Origin: a virus
DNA length: 41,956 nt
Virus record (IMG/VR): IMGVR_UViG_3300024224_000008
Location: 1 to 41,956 of that record
Direction: 5' to 3' (one strand)
The notes beneath the pieces are model-generated. The model did no database searches and was not told the DNA's origin. It worked only from the letters and a program-made list of their open reading frames with translations. This document shows, in pieces, positions 28,128-35,924 of the stretch. The first letter of the stretch is position 1. The number at the start of each line of letters is the position of its first letter. A program made the position numbers and the translations under genes.

Positions 28128-28294
28128 GAGGCCGCCTCCGCGTCATACCCGCACGCGCCGCAGATCAAACGCACCGGCCCGAAGCCGGCCGCCGGCACAC
28201 GCCGATCCGGCGCGGCGCCGCATTGCGCGCACGGCTTCGCGGTCGGCCGCGCCGGCGCACCGTGCGGGTTCAGGATCCGCGGCTGTTCCGTCAC
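28124..28294 (-). CDS. Small zinc-ribbon protein
   Basis: This 56-residue protein has CAQC (about 22-25) and CGAC (about 45-48) in ribbon spacing. Both ends are in GTGA overlaps (start GTG 28294). Short zinc ribbons are scattered through this genome. The role is unknown. Confidence 0.68.
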   Translation of the reverse strand: MTEQPRILNPHGAPARPTAKPCAQCGAAPDRRVPAAGFGPVRLICGACGYDAEAAS

Positions 28295-28428
28295 GGCTTC
28301 GGCTCCGCTGGCGGCGCCGCCGGCGGCGCCTGGAGCTGCTGGCGGAGCGCGTCGATCTCCGCGGCCTGGCGCGCCACGGTGACGACCAGGTCGCCGATCA
28401 TCGTTTTCAAGTGCTGCTCGACATCCAT
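28291..28428 (-). CDS. Small helical protein with Pro-rich tail
   Basis: This 45-residue protein contains a single amphipathic helix (EQHLKTMIGDLVVTVARQAAEIDALRQQLQ) that could form a coiled coil, then a Pro/Ala tail. The ATG at 28428 has AAGGG upstream, and the end is coupled to the zinc-ribbon gene. Possibly a fibre chaperone or trimerisation helper, given that the fibre gene is just upstream; speculative. Confidence 0.65.
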   Translation of the reverse strand: MDVEQHLKTMIGDLVVTVARQAAEIDALRQQLQAPPAAPPAEPKP

Positions 28429-28438
28429 TGCCAAACCC

Positions 28439-30154
28439 TTAGAACGACGTCCCCGCGAGCTTGAATCGCGAGCCGCCGACGTAATAGACCAGTGCGTTTA
28501 ACGTGGTATCGAAGCCGATGATCCCGTCGCGCGCGGCCGCGGCCGCCGGCAGGCTGGCCGTCGCGGCGCCGCACACGCCGGAGTCGTCGGCGAGGCGCAA
28601 CTGCACGAACACCGTGTCGCGTTTGAGTGATGGGAAACTCGCGCTCGTGCCGCCCAGCTGCAACACTGGCGTCGTGCCGCTCAGCGACAACTTGCCGGCC
28701 GCGCTCCGCGTCAGCGTGGTGTCGCCGCCGGCGGTGCCGGCAAAACTCAGCGCGCCGTACAGCGTGCCGCCGCCGACACTCAGGTGGAACGGATCCCACG
28801 GACACGTCGCGTGATAGAGCTGCACGCGCTGCACGCGGAAATTGCCCGTCGTCGGATCCGGCAGCTGCGACAGCGTCAGCCGCGTTTTGTACATGTTGAA
28901 CGACGCGTCTGGTGAGACGAACGTCGGCGAGACCCAGCAGCCAAACGCGCCGCCGAAGATCGTCACGTCTGCGTCGTAGACCGTGGAGAACGATCCGCCG
29001 GCCGCGGTCGTCCAGGCCTCGATCTTGATATGCCCTGGCCCGACGAAGTCCGATCGGAACGTCAGCCCGATTTGATAACTGCCGTTGTTGCGGTTCGGCA
29101 CGATCGCCGCGGTGGCCGAATGGTCGATCGTGATCTGGACCTGGCCGCCGGTGAGGCCGGTCGCCCAGTTCAGCGACGCCGAGTCGTCGTGGAACAGATC
29201 GGTCGTGGCGCCAGACGTGGACGCCGGCGAGACGGAGACCGTCGCACCGCGGCCGTCGATGAACGCGTACTCGTCCTGATAGTCGTACAGAATGTTGGCG
29301 CTGAGATCGGCGATCCGCGGCAGCCAAACGCCGGTGAGGCGCGGCCCCGCGCTCGTCGTCGCGGCGGTGACTAAGTACCCGAGGTTGGCGCCGTTGGCGG
29401 TGACCGAGCCGCCGAGAAACAGATTGCGCGGCCGGCTGGCGCCCGCGGCGCCGATGTCGTTCGTGTTGTCCGCGGTCGTCGTGAGATGGCCGGTCGCGCC
29501 GGCGATCGTCCACGTGTTCCCGAGGCGCATGTTCCACGCGGTCCCGGTGCCGGCCCAGTCTGGCGTGATGTCCACATTGCCGCCGGCGGTCGAGATCTTC
29601 AGCCGGCGATAATTCGACGCGTCGGTGAACGTGTTGTACAGGTAGAACGATTGCGCGCTGGTGCCGCTGCGCAGCGCGAGCACGCTCGCCGCGTCACGCA
29701 CGAGCAGCGTATCGACGGTGCCGCTCGGTGCGCCGGTCGTCCAGGCGATCTGGCCGGAACTCGGCAGAAATATGTGCCCCGAGCTGTCCAGGCGCATCCG
29801 TTCACCGCCGGAGGTCTGGAAACTCATCACGCCGGCCGCGGCCGCCGTGATCACCTGGTTTGGCTGACCGGCGTCGGCAATTTGCAGCGACGTCAGCAGC
29901 GGCGCCGCGCTCCACGCCGGCGCCGCGGCGACGCCACCAGACACGAGCACCGATCCCACGGCGACGCCTGGCAGCCAGGCCGCGCCGTCGGTGACGTCGG
30001 TCGGATCGCGCAGCAGCAGCGATCCCGCGGCGTCGGCGCCGTCGAGCAAGCTGTTGATCAGCGTGACGACGCGATTCCAGTTTGACGGCCGCAGCTTGCT
30101 GGTGTCGGTGCCGTCTGGCTTCGCCGATTGGAACAGCGCCGGTGTAAGACTCAT
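28439..30154 (-). CDS. Tail fibre-like / receptor-binding structural protein
   Basis: This 571-residue, repetitive beta-rich protein contains the fibre-type motif ADNTNDIGAAGASRPRNLFLGGSV (about 230) and many Gly/Ser/Thr-rich strands. The C terminus (GFDTTLNALVYYVGGSRFKLAG) resembles ends of phage fibres. It would bind the host surface. Its place between neck genes and tail-tube genes, far from the tail tip genes, is unusual. ATG 30154 overlaps the preceding stop as ATGA. Confidence 0.78.
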   Translation of the reverse strand: MSLTPALFQSAKPDGTDTSKLRPSNWNRVVTLINSLLDGADAAGSLLLRDPTDVTDGAAWLPGVAVGSVLVSGGVAAAPAWSAAPLLTSLQIADAGQPNQVITAAAAGVMSFQTSGGERMRLDSSGHIFLPSSGQIAWTTGAPSGTVDTLLVRDAASVLALRSGTSAQSFYLYNTFTDASNYRRLKISTAGGNVDITPDWAGTGTAWNMRLGNTWTIAGATGHLTTTADNTNDIGAAGASRPRNLFLGGSVTANGANLGYLVTAATTSAGPRLTGVWLPRIADLSANILYDYQDEYAFIDGRGATVSVSPASTSGATTDLFHDDSASLNWATGLTGGQVQITIDHSATAAIVPNRNNGSYQIGLTFRSDFVGPGHIKIEAWTTAAGGSFSTVYDADVTIFGGAFGCWVSPTFVSPDASFNMYKTRLTLSQLPDPTTGNFRVQRVQLYHATCPWDPFHLSVGGGTLYGALSFAGTAGGDTTLTRSAAGKLSLSGTTPVLQLGGTSASFPSLKRDTVFVQLRLADDSGVCGAATASLPAAAAARDGIIGFDTTLNALVYYVGGSRFKLAGTSF

Positions 30155-30621
30155 TGCGCCCAGCCCGCGTCGATGAAGTTAGAGACGCCGGTACCGTCGA
30201 CGTTCTCCACGAACAATCGGTACTTGCCGACCAGCTCTTTGCACTTCACGCCGGCGACGAGTTCATCGCCGATCGGGATCGCGCCGTCGTAGAAGATCGC
30301 CCAGCTCGAGAAACCGTCGACCGGCAATGGCTGCTGCAGCAGCTCGGTGACCTTTGCGAGCACGCTTCGCGCCTCGGCGAGGCCTTGGTACTGGCTGTAG
30401 ACGTGCACCGTTAAATTGATCTGCGGCAGCCAGCCGGCGACGCCTGGCTGCACGCCGAAACCTTGCTGCGGCTCTTCGTCGATGTCGTAGAGCACGAACG
30501 GAAACCCGGTCGACTGCGCCACGTCATCGCACACGCCGCCCGGCGCGATCGCGGTCAGCGCGGCGACGTTCAGCGCGGCGTACACCGCGGCGGAGACCGG
30601 CGCGAGTGCCGAGTAACTCAC
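30151..30621 (-). CDS. Tail terminator/completion protein (DUF3168-like)
   Basis: This 156-residue protein contains AVYAALNVAALTAIAPGGVCDDV, then FPFVLYDIDEEPQQGFG and VHVYSQYQGLAEARSVLAKVTELL. That pattern (Y-x-AL...Aigd..., then h-h-x-Y...V.VYs...G...A..i...i..lL) is that of DUF3168-type tail terminators. These cap the tube and join it to the neck. GTG 30621 overlaps the head-closure stop as GTGA. Confidence 0.82.
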   Translation of the reverse strand: MSYSALAPVSAAVYAALNVAALTAIAPGGVCDDVAQSTGFPFVLYDIDEEPQQGFGVQPGVAGWLPQINLTVHVYSQYQGLAEARSVLAKVTELLQQPLPVDGFSSWAIFYDGAIPIGDELVAGVKCKELVGKYRLFVENVDGTGVSNFIDAGWAQ

Positions 30622-30944
30622 GCCTGGACCTCGCTGCACGTGAGGCGCAGAAACCGATAGTCGTCGTCGGGATCGACCGCGCTCTCGATCTGCAGCGTGC
30701 GGCCGTTCCACACGATCCGATCGGTGACCGAGACGTCGTCGCGGTACCGGATCACAAACGCGCGCGCAAATGTGGCGGTAATCTGCGCCGCCGCCAGCGC
30801 CTCGCGGCCGCTCAGCGCCACGAGCGCGGCCGCCACGACGGCGCGGACCGTCCAGGCGACCACGTGGCCGCCCTGGCCGTCGGGCGTTTTCACCTGGCGC
30901 TGGATCGTGATCCGCTCGCGCATGGCGCCGATCGTGGTCGCCAT
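30618..30944 (-). CDS. Head closure / head-tail adaptor protein
   Basis: This 108-residue protein has the SPP1 gp16/HK97-type head-closure look: MRERITIQRQVKTPDGQGGHVVAWTV, then RAFVIRYRDDVSVTDRIVWNGRTLQIESAV. It seals the portal after packaging. ATG 30944 overlaps the connector stop, and the longer in-frame sequence upstream lies inside the connector gene and is non-coding in this frame. Confidence 0.85.
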   Translation of the reverse strand: MATTIGAMRERITIQRQVKTPDGQGGHVVAWTVRAVVAAALVALSGREALAAAQITATFARAFVIRYRDDVSVTDRIVWNGRTLQIESAVDPDDDYRFLRLTCSEVQA

Positions 30945-31945
30945 CACGTCCTCGACAGCGCGTACGTGCGGTGCGCGCGGTAAATGGACGCCGCGCCGGC
31001 CGGCAGCGGCACCACGCCGCCGTCGTCCCCGCGGTGCTCGTAGAGCGCCGACAGATCCATGAGTAGCGCCTGGCGCAGCAGCGCCGGCACCGAGGCGCCG
31101 GTGGCGCCGTAGCCGGCGACGAAGCGCACGGTCGCGGCCTTGATCTGCGCCTGCGTGAATGGCCACACGACGCCGTACGCCGGCGCCACGCGCCCGCGGC
31201 GGCAGCGCGGCCCGCTCGGCGCATCGACGAGGTAATTGCTGGAGCTCCACGTCTGCGATTGGCCGGCCGTATCGACGTAGGTGATCGTCGTGATGCTCTG
31301 CAGCGGCGGCTTGGGAATGTCCAGAAACATGTTGCCGACGCGGTCGTGCGTCCAGTGCGCGCCCAGCTCATACGGCTGCAGCCCGCACGGAAACTCGTCG
31401 AGCACCAGATCCCAGGTCGCGGTGATCAGCTGGCGGCCGGTGAAGGCCTCCGCGCGCTCACGCGCGGCGCTGATCACCATCACGATCGTCGGATCGACCG
31501 TGGTGTTGGTGGTCGGTGCCTGGACGCCGAGCGCACTGTCGGCGGTGTTATCGAGATACGTGGTCGTCGTGTTATCGGCGATCGTGGCCAGGAACAGCGC
31601 GACAGCGCCGCCGGCGACGGTGCGATAGAGCTTGCGCGCGGTGACCGCGGCGCCGCCGACCGGGATCGCCGACACTTGCGTTTTGCCGTTGGTGGTTTTG
31701 TCCGCTACCGTCACGACGGCGCTGAGGACGCCGGCGTCGGTTTCACCGTCCGCGGTCACAAACGTGACGAGGTAACGGTGCGCGCCGTTGTCGACGTTGC
31801 CGGCGCCGACGCCGGCGAGCGCCACCGTGGGCGCCGCGGGCGCCGGCTCGCCGTCGCTGGTGTCGAGGCGCAGATGCCGCTTTGCCTCTAGCACCGTGAT
31901 CGGTTCGACGGCCGGCGCCGCGACGAGTGATAGGCTGCTGCTCAT
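30944..31945 (-). CDS. gp6-like head-tail connector with inserted Ig-like domain
   Basis: This 333-residue protein begins like the HK97 gp6/phiE125 gp8 family (VLEAKRHLRLD, about 18-28). It then departs into an Ig-like module (about 38-148, ending TARKLYRTVAGG...IADNTTTTYLDNTADSALG). The family sequence resumes as AARERAEAFTGRQLITATWDLVLDEFP and ends with PALLRQALLMDLSALYEHR. The insertion is closely similar to repeats in the tail hub gene, at both protein and DNA level. The connector forms the ring under the portal; the inserted domain would project outward as decoration. Confidence 0.86.
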   Translation of the reverse strand: MSSSLSLVAAPAVEPITVLEAKRHLRLDTSDGEPAPAAPTVALAGVGAGNVDNGAHRYLVTFVTADGETDAGVLSAVVTVADKTTNGKTQVSAIPVGGAAVTARKLYRTVAGGAVALFLATIADNTTTTYLDNTADSALGVQAPTTNTTVDPTIVMVISAARERAEAFTGRQLITATWDLVLDEFPCGLQPYELGAHWTHDRVGNMFLDIPKPPLQSITTITYVDTAGQSQTWSSSNYLVDAPSGPRCRRGRVAPAYGVVWPFTQAQIKAATVRFVAGYGATGASVPALLRQALLMDLSALYEHRGDDGGVVPLPAGAASIYRAHRTYALSRT

Positions 31946-31966
31946 CGCTCTACAGAGGAAAAGAGC

Positions 31967-31988
31967 GGCGGCCGACTAAACGGCCGCC
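31967..31988 (-). terminator. Terminator-like hairpin after the capsid-associated gene
   Basis: A perfect 8-base stem (GGCGGCCG/CGGCCGCC) with a 6-base loop is followed on the minus strand by GCTCTTTTCC. This is the best terminator-like structure in the head genes and lies 18 bases after the stop at 32006. Confidence 0.7.
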
Positions 31989-32005
31989 ATTGGTAAATCA
32001 GCCGC

Positions 32006-32452
32006 TTAGCTGATCGTCTGCGTCACGCTGGCCGGCTGCGCGATCGGCTGGTAGCGGCCGTCGAGCTGGAGCAACAGCGCGGAGATCAAGGTCGCCGCGG
32101 TGCCGACCGTGACGGACAGACGCACGAAGCAAAATGCGTTCGTCACGTCCAGCTCCTCGGAGCGGACGTTGATCATGATTTGCTTGTTGTTGCCGCCAGC
32201 CGCGACCATCTGCGTGATCGCCTTGCCGGTGATGTCCTTCGCGCCGGTGCCGGTGCTGTCGCTCGCCTGCTGCAGCTTGGCGTCGACCGTGGCCGAGGCA
32301 CCGAAGGCGCCGACCTGGAGGATCGCGAGCAAGTTTTCCGCGACCTGCATCGAGACCCAGCCGGTCGTGACCGTCGCCGCCGCCTGCGAGACCGGATCGA
32401 GCACAGCGCCGACCGCGATCTTGTCGCTCGGCTTGATGTTCGGCATTGACAT
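32006..32452 (-). CDS. Capsid-associated protein (decoration-like)
   Basis: This 148-residue protein contains VTTGWVSMQVAENLLAILQVGAFGASATVDAKLQQASDSTGTGAKDI and then INVRSEELDVTNAFCFVRLSVTVG. It is reminiscent of small structural proteins frequently found just after major capsid genes in siphophages. Flanking hairpins suggest separate, strong expression. A role on the capsid surface is inferred from position. Confidence 0.72.
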   Translation of the reverse strand: MSMPNIKPSDKIAVGAVLDPVSQAAATVTTGWVSMQVAENLLAILQVGAFGASATVDAKLQQASDSTGTGAKDITGKAITQMVAAGGNNKQIMINVRSEELDVTNAFCFVRLSVTVGTAATLISALLLQLDGRYQPIAQPASVTQTIS

Positions 32453-32490
32453 GATTCGTCGTCTCCCTAACCTGAAAATTTCGGAACGGT

Positions 32491-32518
32491 GCCGCGGCCA
32501 GCGTCTGCCGGCCGCGGC
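32491..32518 (-). terminator. Hairpin after the major capsid gene
   Basis: A perfect 9-base stem (GCCGCGGCC/GGCCGCGGC) with a 10-base loop is followed by ACCGTTCCGAAATTTTC on the minus strand. It lies between the capsid stop at 32540 and the next ribosome site and may limit read-through. Confidence 0.62.
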
Positions 32519-32539
32519 GATCTCAGTGCGTCGTCAGCC

Positions 32540-33928
32540 CTACGGCCGCGCCGCCAGCGTCACAAAATGTGATTTGGTGTTGGAACCCTTCGCCGGCGAC
32601 ACCGCGGCGCTGAGGTACGGCTGACCGCCGAGCCGGAACGTCCAGCGGAAGGCGGTGAGGTTGTAGTCGAAATACAGATGGATGCTCGACGCGAACTCCA
32701 GCCCCGGCGTGCCGGCGTTCTCTCCGTCGCCCGTTTTCACGGTGGCGTAATAGCCGAACGGGTTCACCAGCTGCACGTCGCCTTTGGTGCCGAGCGTCTG
32801 CGCGTGCTCGGAGTACATGATCGGCAGCCCGAGCAGCGTGCCGTTGGGCGCCGCGGCGATCCCCGACATCGGCGGCACAAACACCGGATAGTTCCCGATC
32901 TGGATCGTGGCCAGCTGCGGGATCGTGTCGCGGTTGAGGATCCAGAACGGCGAGCCGCCCTGTGCCAACAGCCGCGAGAACATCTTGAGAATGTTCGCGA
33001 TCACGATCGTCGCGGTGGCCTGGCCGCCTTCAATCGCCTGCGTGACGAGGCACGCCGCGTTCATCCAGCCGAGCGGCTGGCCGGCGCCGGTGCCGAACAT
33101 CAGCGCCTCGTCGGCCTTCCACTTGATCGCGGCCGCGGCTTTGGTCGTCAGCCGATCGTTGAGGCGCGGCGAATCTTCGAGCAGCTCCTGCGAGGCGGTG
33201 ACGAAGGCAAACAGCTCGTGCAGCCGCACGGTGCGCAGATTCGTCGAGGCCTTGCTGCCGACCATCTGCACGCCTTCCGCGCGCCACTTCGCCTGAACGC
33301 CGCTCGATCCCCAGGGCGTCGTTTCGTCGCCTTCCAGGTCGACCGCGTTTTTCGCGGTCGGTTCCGGGTTCACCTTTTCCAGCAAACCGTCGGGCGCGAA
33401 CACGAGTTGGAAAATGCTCTCGGAAAACGCCGCCGGCACTTCGTAGCCCTCCGACGTGCCGCCCTCTTGCGAGACGCTGGACGGCGCCGCGTAGAGGCGC
33501 GCGAGCAGCGAGGACATGCGGCCGCCAGGCACGCACGCCGCCTTGACGTCGCGGGCGAAGTGCGCGAGCGATTTGAAGCCGCGCAGCTTATCGAGCGTCG
33601 AGCGGTCGGCGCCCATGATGATCTGCGCGCCGCGCGCGGCGGTCTCCGCCGTGGCCTGGTCGCCGTCGATCACGGCGGCCTGCGCGCGCTCGTCCGCGTT
33701 GAATCGCTCCGCGAGCGCGAGCATTTCGCTGTTGGTGTCGGCCTCGGCCTTGAGCGCGTCGAACTTGGTGCGCTCGTCCGCGGTCATCGCGCGGCCGGTC
33801 GCGGCCACGGCGAGCGCGTTGAATTCGTTTCGGATCTCGCCGGCGCGCTGGCGGAGCGCCTTGAGGTTGGACCCCTGCGAGAATCGGCTCGCGGCGCCGG
33901 TGGCGACGGCTGCGTCGTTTGACTGCAT
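32540..33928 (-). CDS. Major capsid protein, HK97 fold
   Basis: This 462-residue protein has a helical delta domain (about 15-115, ALRQRAGEIRNEFNALAVAATGR...) that acts as an internal scaffold and is removed by the protease. HK97-fold features follow: SEGYEVPAAFSESIF (about 180), KVNPEPTAKNAVDLEGDE, LHELFAFVTASQELLEDS, and PFWILNRDTIPQLATI...LLGLPIMYSEHAQTLGTKGDV. The length is normal for a capsid gene with its own scaffold domain. ATG 33928 is chosen for GGGGGAG upstream. Confidence 0.95.
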   Translation of the reverse strand: MQSNDAAVATGAASRFSQGSNLKALRQRAGEIRNEFNALAVAATGRAMTADERTKFDALKAEADTNSEMLALAERFNADERAQAAVIDGDQATAETAARGAQIIMGADRSTLDKLRGFKSLAHFARDVKAACVPGGRMSSLLARLYAAPSSVSQEGGTSEGYEVPAAFSESIFQLVFAPDGLLEKVNPEPTAKNAVDLEGDETTPWGSSGVQAKWRAEGVQMVGSKASTNLRTVRLHELFAFVTASQELLEDSPRLNDRLTTKAAAAIKWKADEALMFGTGAGQPLGWMNAACLVTQAIEGGQATATIVIANILKMFSRLLAQGGSPFWILNRDTIPQLATIQIGNYPVFVPPMSGIAAAPNGTLLGLPIMYSEHAQTLGTKGDVQLVNPFGYYATVKTGDGENAGTPGLEFASSIHLYFDYNLTAFRWTFRLGGQPYLSAAVSPAKGSNTKSHFVTLAARP

Positions 33929-34138
33929 TGCGGCTTCTCCCCCTTGTGCGGGACAAAAAAAGACGCGCGGCTGCTCGCACCGTTGCAAGGCGGATCTCGC
34001 CTTCAAAGGTCCGTATCAGCTCGCGCGCCTCTCCGAGGCCGCTGTGCTGCGTTACCGGCGCGGCGACGTTCTCTGAACGTCAGCGGTGCGCCAGCCGTCG
34101 CGTTGTTGTGATCCGAGTATCAGACGCCGGCGGAATTT
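33929..34138 (-). promoter_or_regulatory. 210-base leader of the capsid gene
   Basis: The gap between the RHH gene stop (34139) and the capsid start is the longest untranslated gap in the head genes. It holds a GACGTTC-AGA-GAACGTC stem, a second AAGGCG/CGCCTT stem (33987-34003) and a run of seven T on the minus strand. These structures may terminate upstream transcripts or protect a processed capsid mRNA. No promoter is called. Confidence 0.5.
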
Positions 34139-34462
34139 CTACCGGACACAATCGAACGGCCGCCGATCTTCGGCGTAATCGGCGACGAATTCGTTCACGG
34201 CTTCGCGGATCAGCGCGGCGATCGGGATCCCGTTCTCCCGCGCCAGCGCCTCCAGGCGCGCGTTTTCGTCCACGGTCAGCCGAAACTCGATCCGCCGCGA
34301 CGCGCGCTGTCCGTCCACGCGCGCCGGCCGGCCGCGGCGGCGCCGCTCCACGGCGACGTCGACCTGGACGCGGCGCCGGTCGCGCTCGCGTCCGGTCGCC
34401 GCGGAGAGGCCGACCGTAAAATCCAGCTCTAGCCGATTCACGACTAGCCCGCCGGCGATCAC
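34139..34462 (-). CDS. Ribbon-helix-helix protein within the head operon
   Basis: This 107-residue protein has an N-terminal beta/basic region (VNRLELDFTVGL, then a long Arg-rich stretch). The C-terminal RHH-like domain reads RIEFRLTVDENARLEALARENGIPIAALIREAVNEFVADYAEDRR. It starts at GTG 34462 by GTGA overlap with the protease. An RHH protein between protease and capsid genes is unusual and could regulate late genes. Confidence 0.72.
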   Translation of the reverse strand: MIAGGLVVNRLELDFTVGLSAATGRERDRRRVQVDVAVERRRRGRPARVDGQRASRRIEFRLTVDENARLEALARENGIPIAALIREAVNEFVADYAEDRRPFDCVR

Positions 34463-35469
34463 AGGTCCGCGAGTGCCCGGGCGATTGCGATCGCGTCCGC
34501 GTCCGCTGCCACCTGGTCGTCGGCCAGGTCCTCGGCGATCGTGGCCGCGGTCCTGGCGTTGGTGAGGCCGCTCGCGGCGATCGCGCGCAGCGCCGAGGCG
34601 CCGGCGCGGCCGCCGGCCGCGGCGGAGGCCTTCTGCAGCCGGGCGATCGTCTGATCGAACGTTTCGATCCGGTCGACCATGCCGGCGGCGAGCGCGGCGT
34701 CCGCCTCCAGGCAGCGGCCCTGGCCGTACTGCTTTTTGACGGTGGCCGCCGTGGTGCCGCGGCCTTTGGCGACGGCGCCGGTAAACGACGCGTACGCGCT
34801 GTCGACGGACTGTTGCAGGAACGCGCGCGCCTCGTCGCTCAGCGGCTCCCACCAGGCGCCCTCTAGTTTGTAGTCGCCGGCAGAGATCGCGTTGATCTTC
34901 ACGCCGTCGCGGGCCAGCTTTTCCGACCAATCCTCCGTGAGCGTGAACACGCCCACGCTGCCGACGCCGCCGCTCGGCGTCACGACGACCTCGTGTGCCT
35001 GGCTGCCGATCCAGTACGCGGCCGAGGCCATCAGCGCGTTTGAGCTGGCGACGATGTATTTCGTTTTGCGCGCCGCGGCGATCGCGGCCGCCAGCTCCGG
35101 CACGCCCTCGATCGTGCCGCCCGGTGAGGACACGTCGAACAGGATCGTGCCGATCGACGGCTCGGCCATCACGCGCCGCAGCTGCGCGCCGACGTATTCC
35201 GTGGAGGTTGCCCCGCTGCTCGCCTCAAAGGCGCGGTGCGCGATCACGCCGTAGATCGGAATCACCGCGATCGAGCCGCTCGGCGTCGGCGCCTGCCGGC
35301 TGCCGGCGAACTTTTCGCCGGTGTGCGCCTCGATGCGCGCGACGATCTCGTCCTCGGTCAGCCGGCCGCCGGCGGCGCGGAATCCGAGCAAGTCCTGGAC
35401 GATCGCGGCGTAGGTTGGCTCGATCGCCCACGGCGTGCGGATCGCTTTTCTGAGAATTCGGTCGTACAT
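34459..35469 (-). CDS. Prohead maturation protease, S49/SppA-like
   Basis: This 336-residue protein contains IPIYGVIAHR (about 70-79), FDVSSPGGTIEGVPELAAAI (about 111-130) and the catalytic Ser149 in ALMASAAYWIGSQA. Lys201, in SAGDYKLEG, completes the S49 Ser-Lys dyad. The C-terminal 90 residues are helical and Ala-rich, perhaps a scaffold-like tail. It cuts the capsid delta domain before expansion. ATG 35469 begins a new frame after a short gap. Confidence 0.92.
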   Translation of the reverse strand: MYDRILRKAIRTPWAIEPTYAAIVQDLLGFRAAGGRLTEDEIVARIEAHTGEKFAGSRQAPTPSGSIAVIPIYGVIAHRAFEASSGATSTEYVGAQLRRVMAEPSIGTILFDVSSPGGTIEGVPELAAAIAAARKTKYIVASSNALMASAAYWIGSQAHEVVVTPSGGVGSVGVFTLTEDWSEKLARDGVKINAISAGDYKLEGAWWEPLSDEARAFLQQSVDSAYASFTGAVAKGRGTTAATVKKQYGQGRCLEADAALAAGMVDRIETFDQTIARLQKASAAAGGRAGASALRAIAASGLTNARTAATIAEDLADDQVAADADAIAIARALADL

Positions 35470-35484
35470 GGCGGTCGGTCTCCC

Positions 35485-35703
35485 CTATTGATGCGCGTTA
35501 ATCGTGAGGCGGCAGCGTGTGGCGGCCGTCAGCGGATCCAGCCAACGAACGAAGGCGATCGAGATCGGCACGCCGCACAGCCAGGCGCGCGCGCCGGCGA
35601 GCTGGATCCGGTGCCGCGAGCGGTGCGCGCCGAGCGTGCGGTGGAGGTCGACGTGCACGCGGATCCGCGGCAGCAGCAGCCGCGCCAGCCCGCGACGGAT
35701 CAT
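35485..35703 (-). CDS. Small basic hypothetical protein
   Basis: This 72-residue, Arg-rich protein (MIRRGLARLLLPRIRVHVDLHRTLGAHRSR...) has a possible membrane-interacting stretch near ARAWLCGVPISIAFVRWL. It is coupled by ATGA to the gene upstream. No family was recognised. Confidence 0.65.
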   Translation of the reverse strand: MIRRGLARLLLPRIRVHVDLHRTLGAHRSRHRIQLAGARAWLCGVPISIAFVRWLDPLTAATRCRLTINAHQ

Positions 35704-35924
35704 GGCGTCCTCCGTGTGAGTAGTGCGGCCTGCGCGGCCTCCAGCGTGGTGCCCGGCACGCGCAGCAGCTGCGCCAGCGCGACGGCCTCGTCGCGGGATT
35801 CGGTCCAGTAATCGCGGCGCCGGCGCTGCCAGTGCGAGCCGGCGCCCTCGCGCCACAGCAGCCGCCAGCCAGGTAGGCCGCTGCGCCGCGACAGTCCGCG
35901 ACAGACCTGCACGCGCGTATTCAT
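35700..35924 (-). CDS. Small hypothetical protein after portal
   Basis: This 74-residue protein (MNTRVQVCRGLSRRSGLPGWRLLWREGAGSHWQRRRRDYWTESRDEAVALAQLL...) has a DNA-binding look (basic, Trp-rich) but no recognised family. ATG 35924 overlaps the portal stop as ATGA. Confidence 0.7.
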   Translation of the reverse strand: MNTRVQVCRGLSRRSGLPGWRLLWREGAGSHWQRRRRDYWTESRDEAVALAQLLRVPGTTLEAAQAALLTRRTP

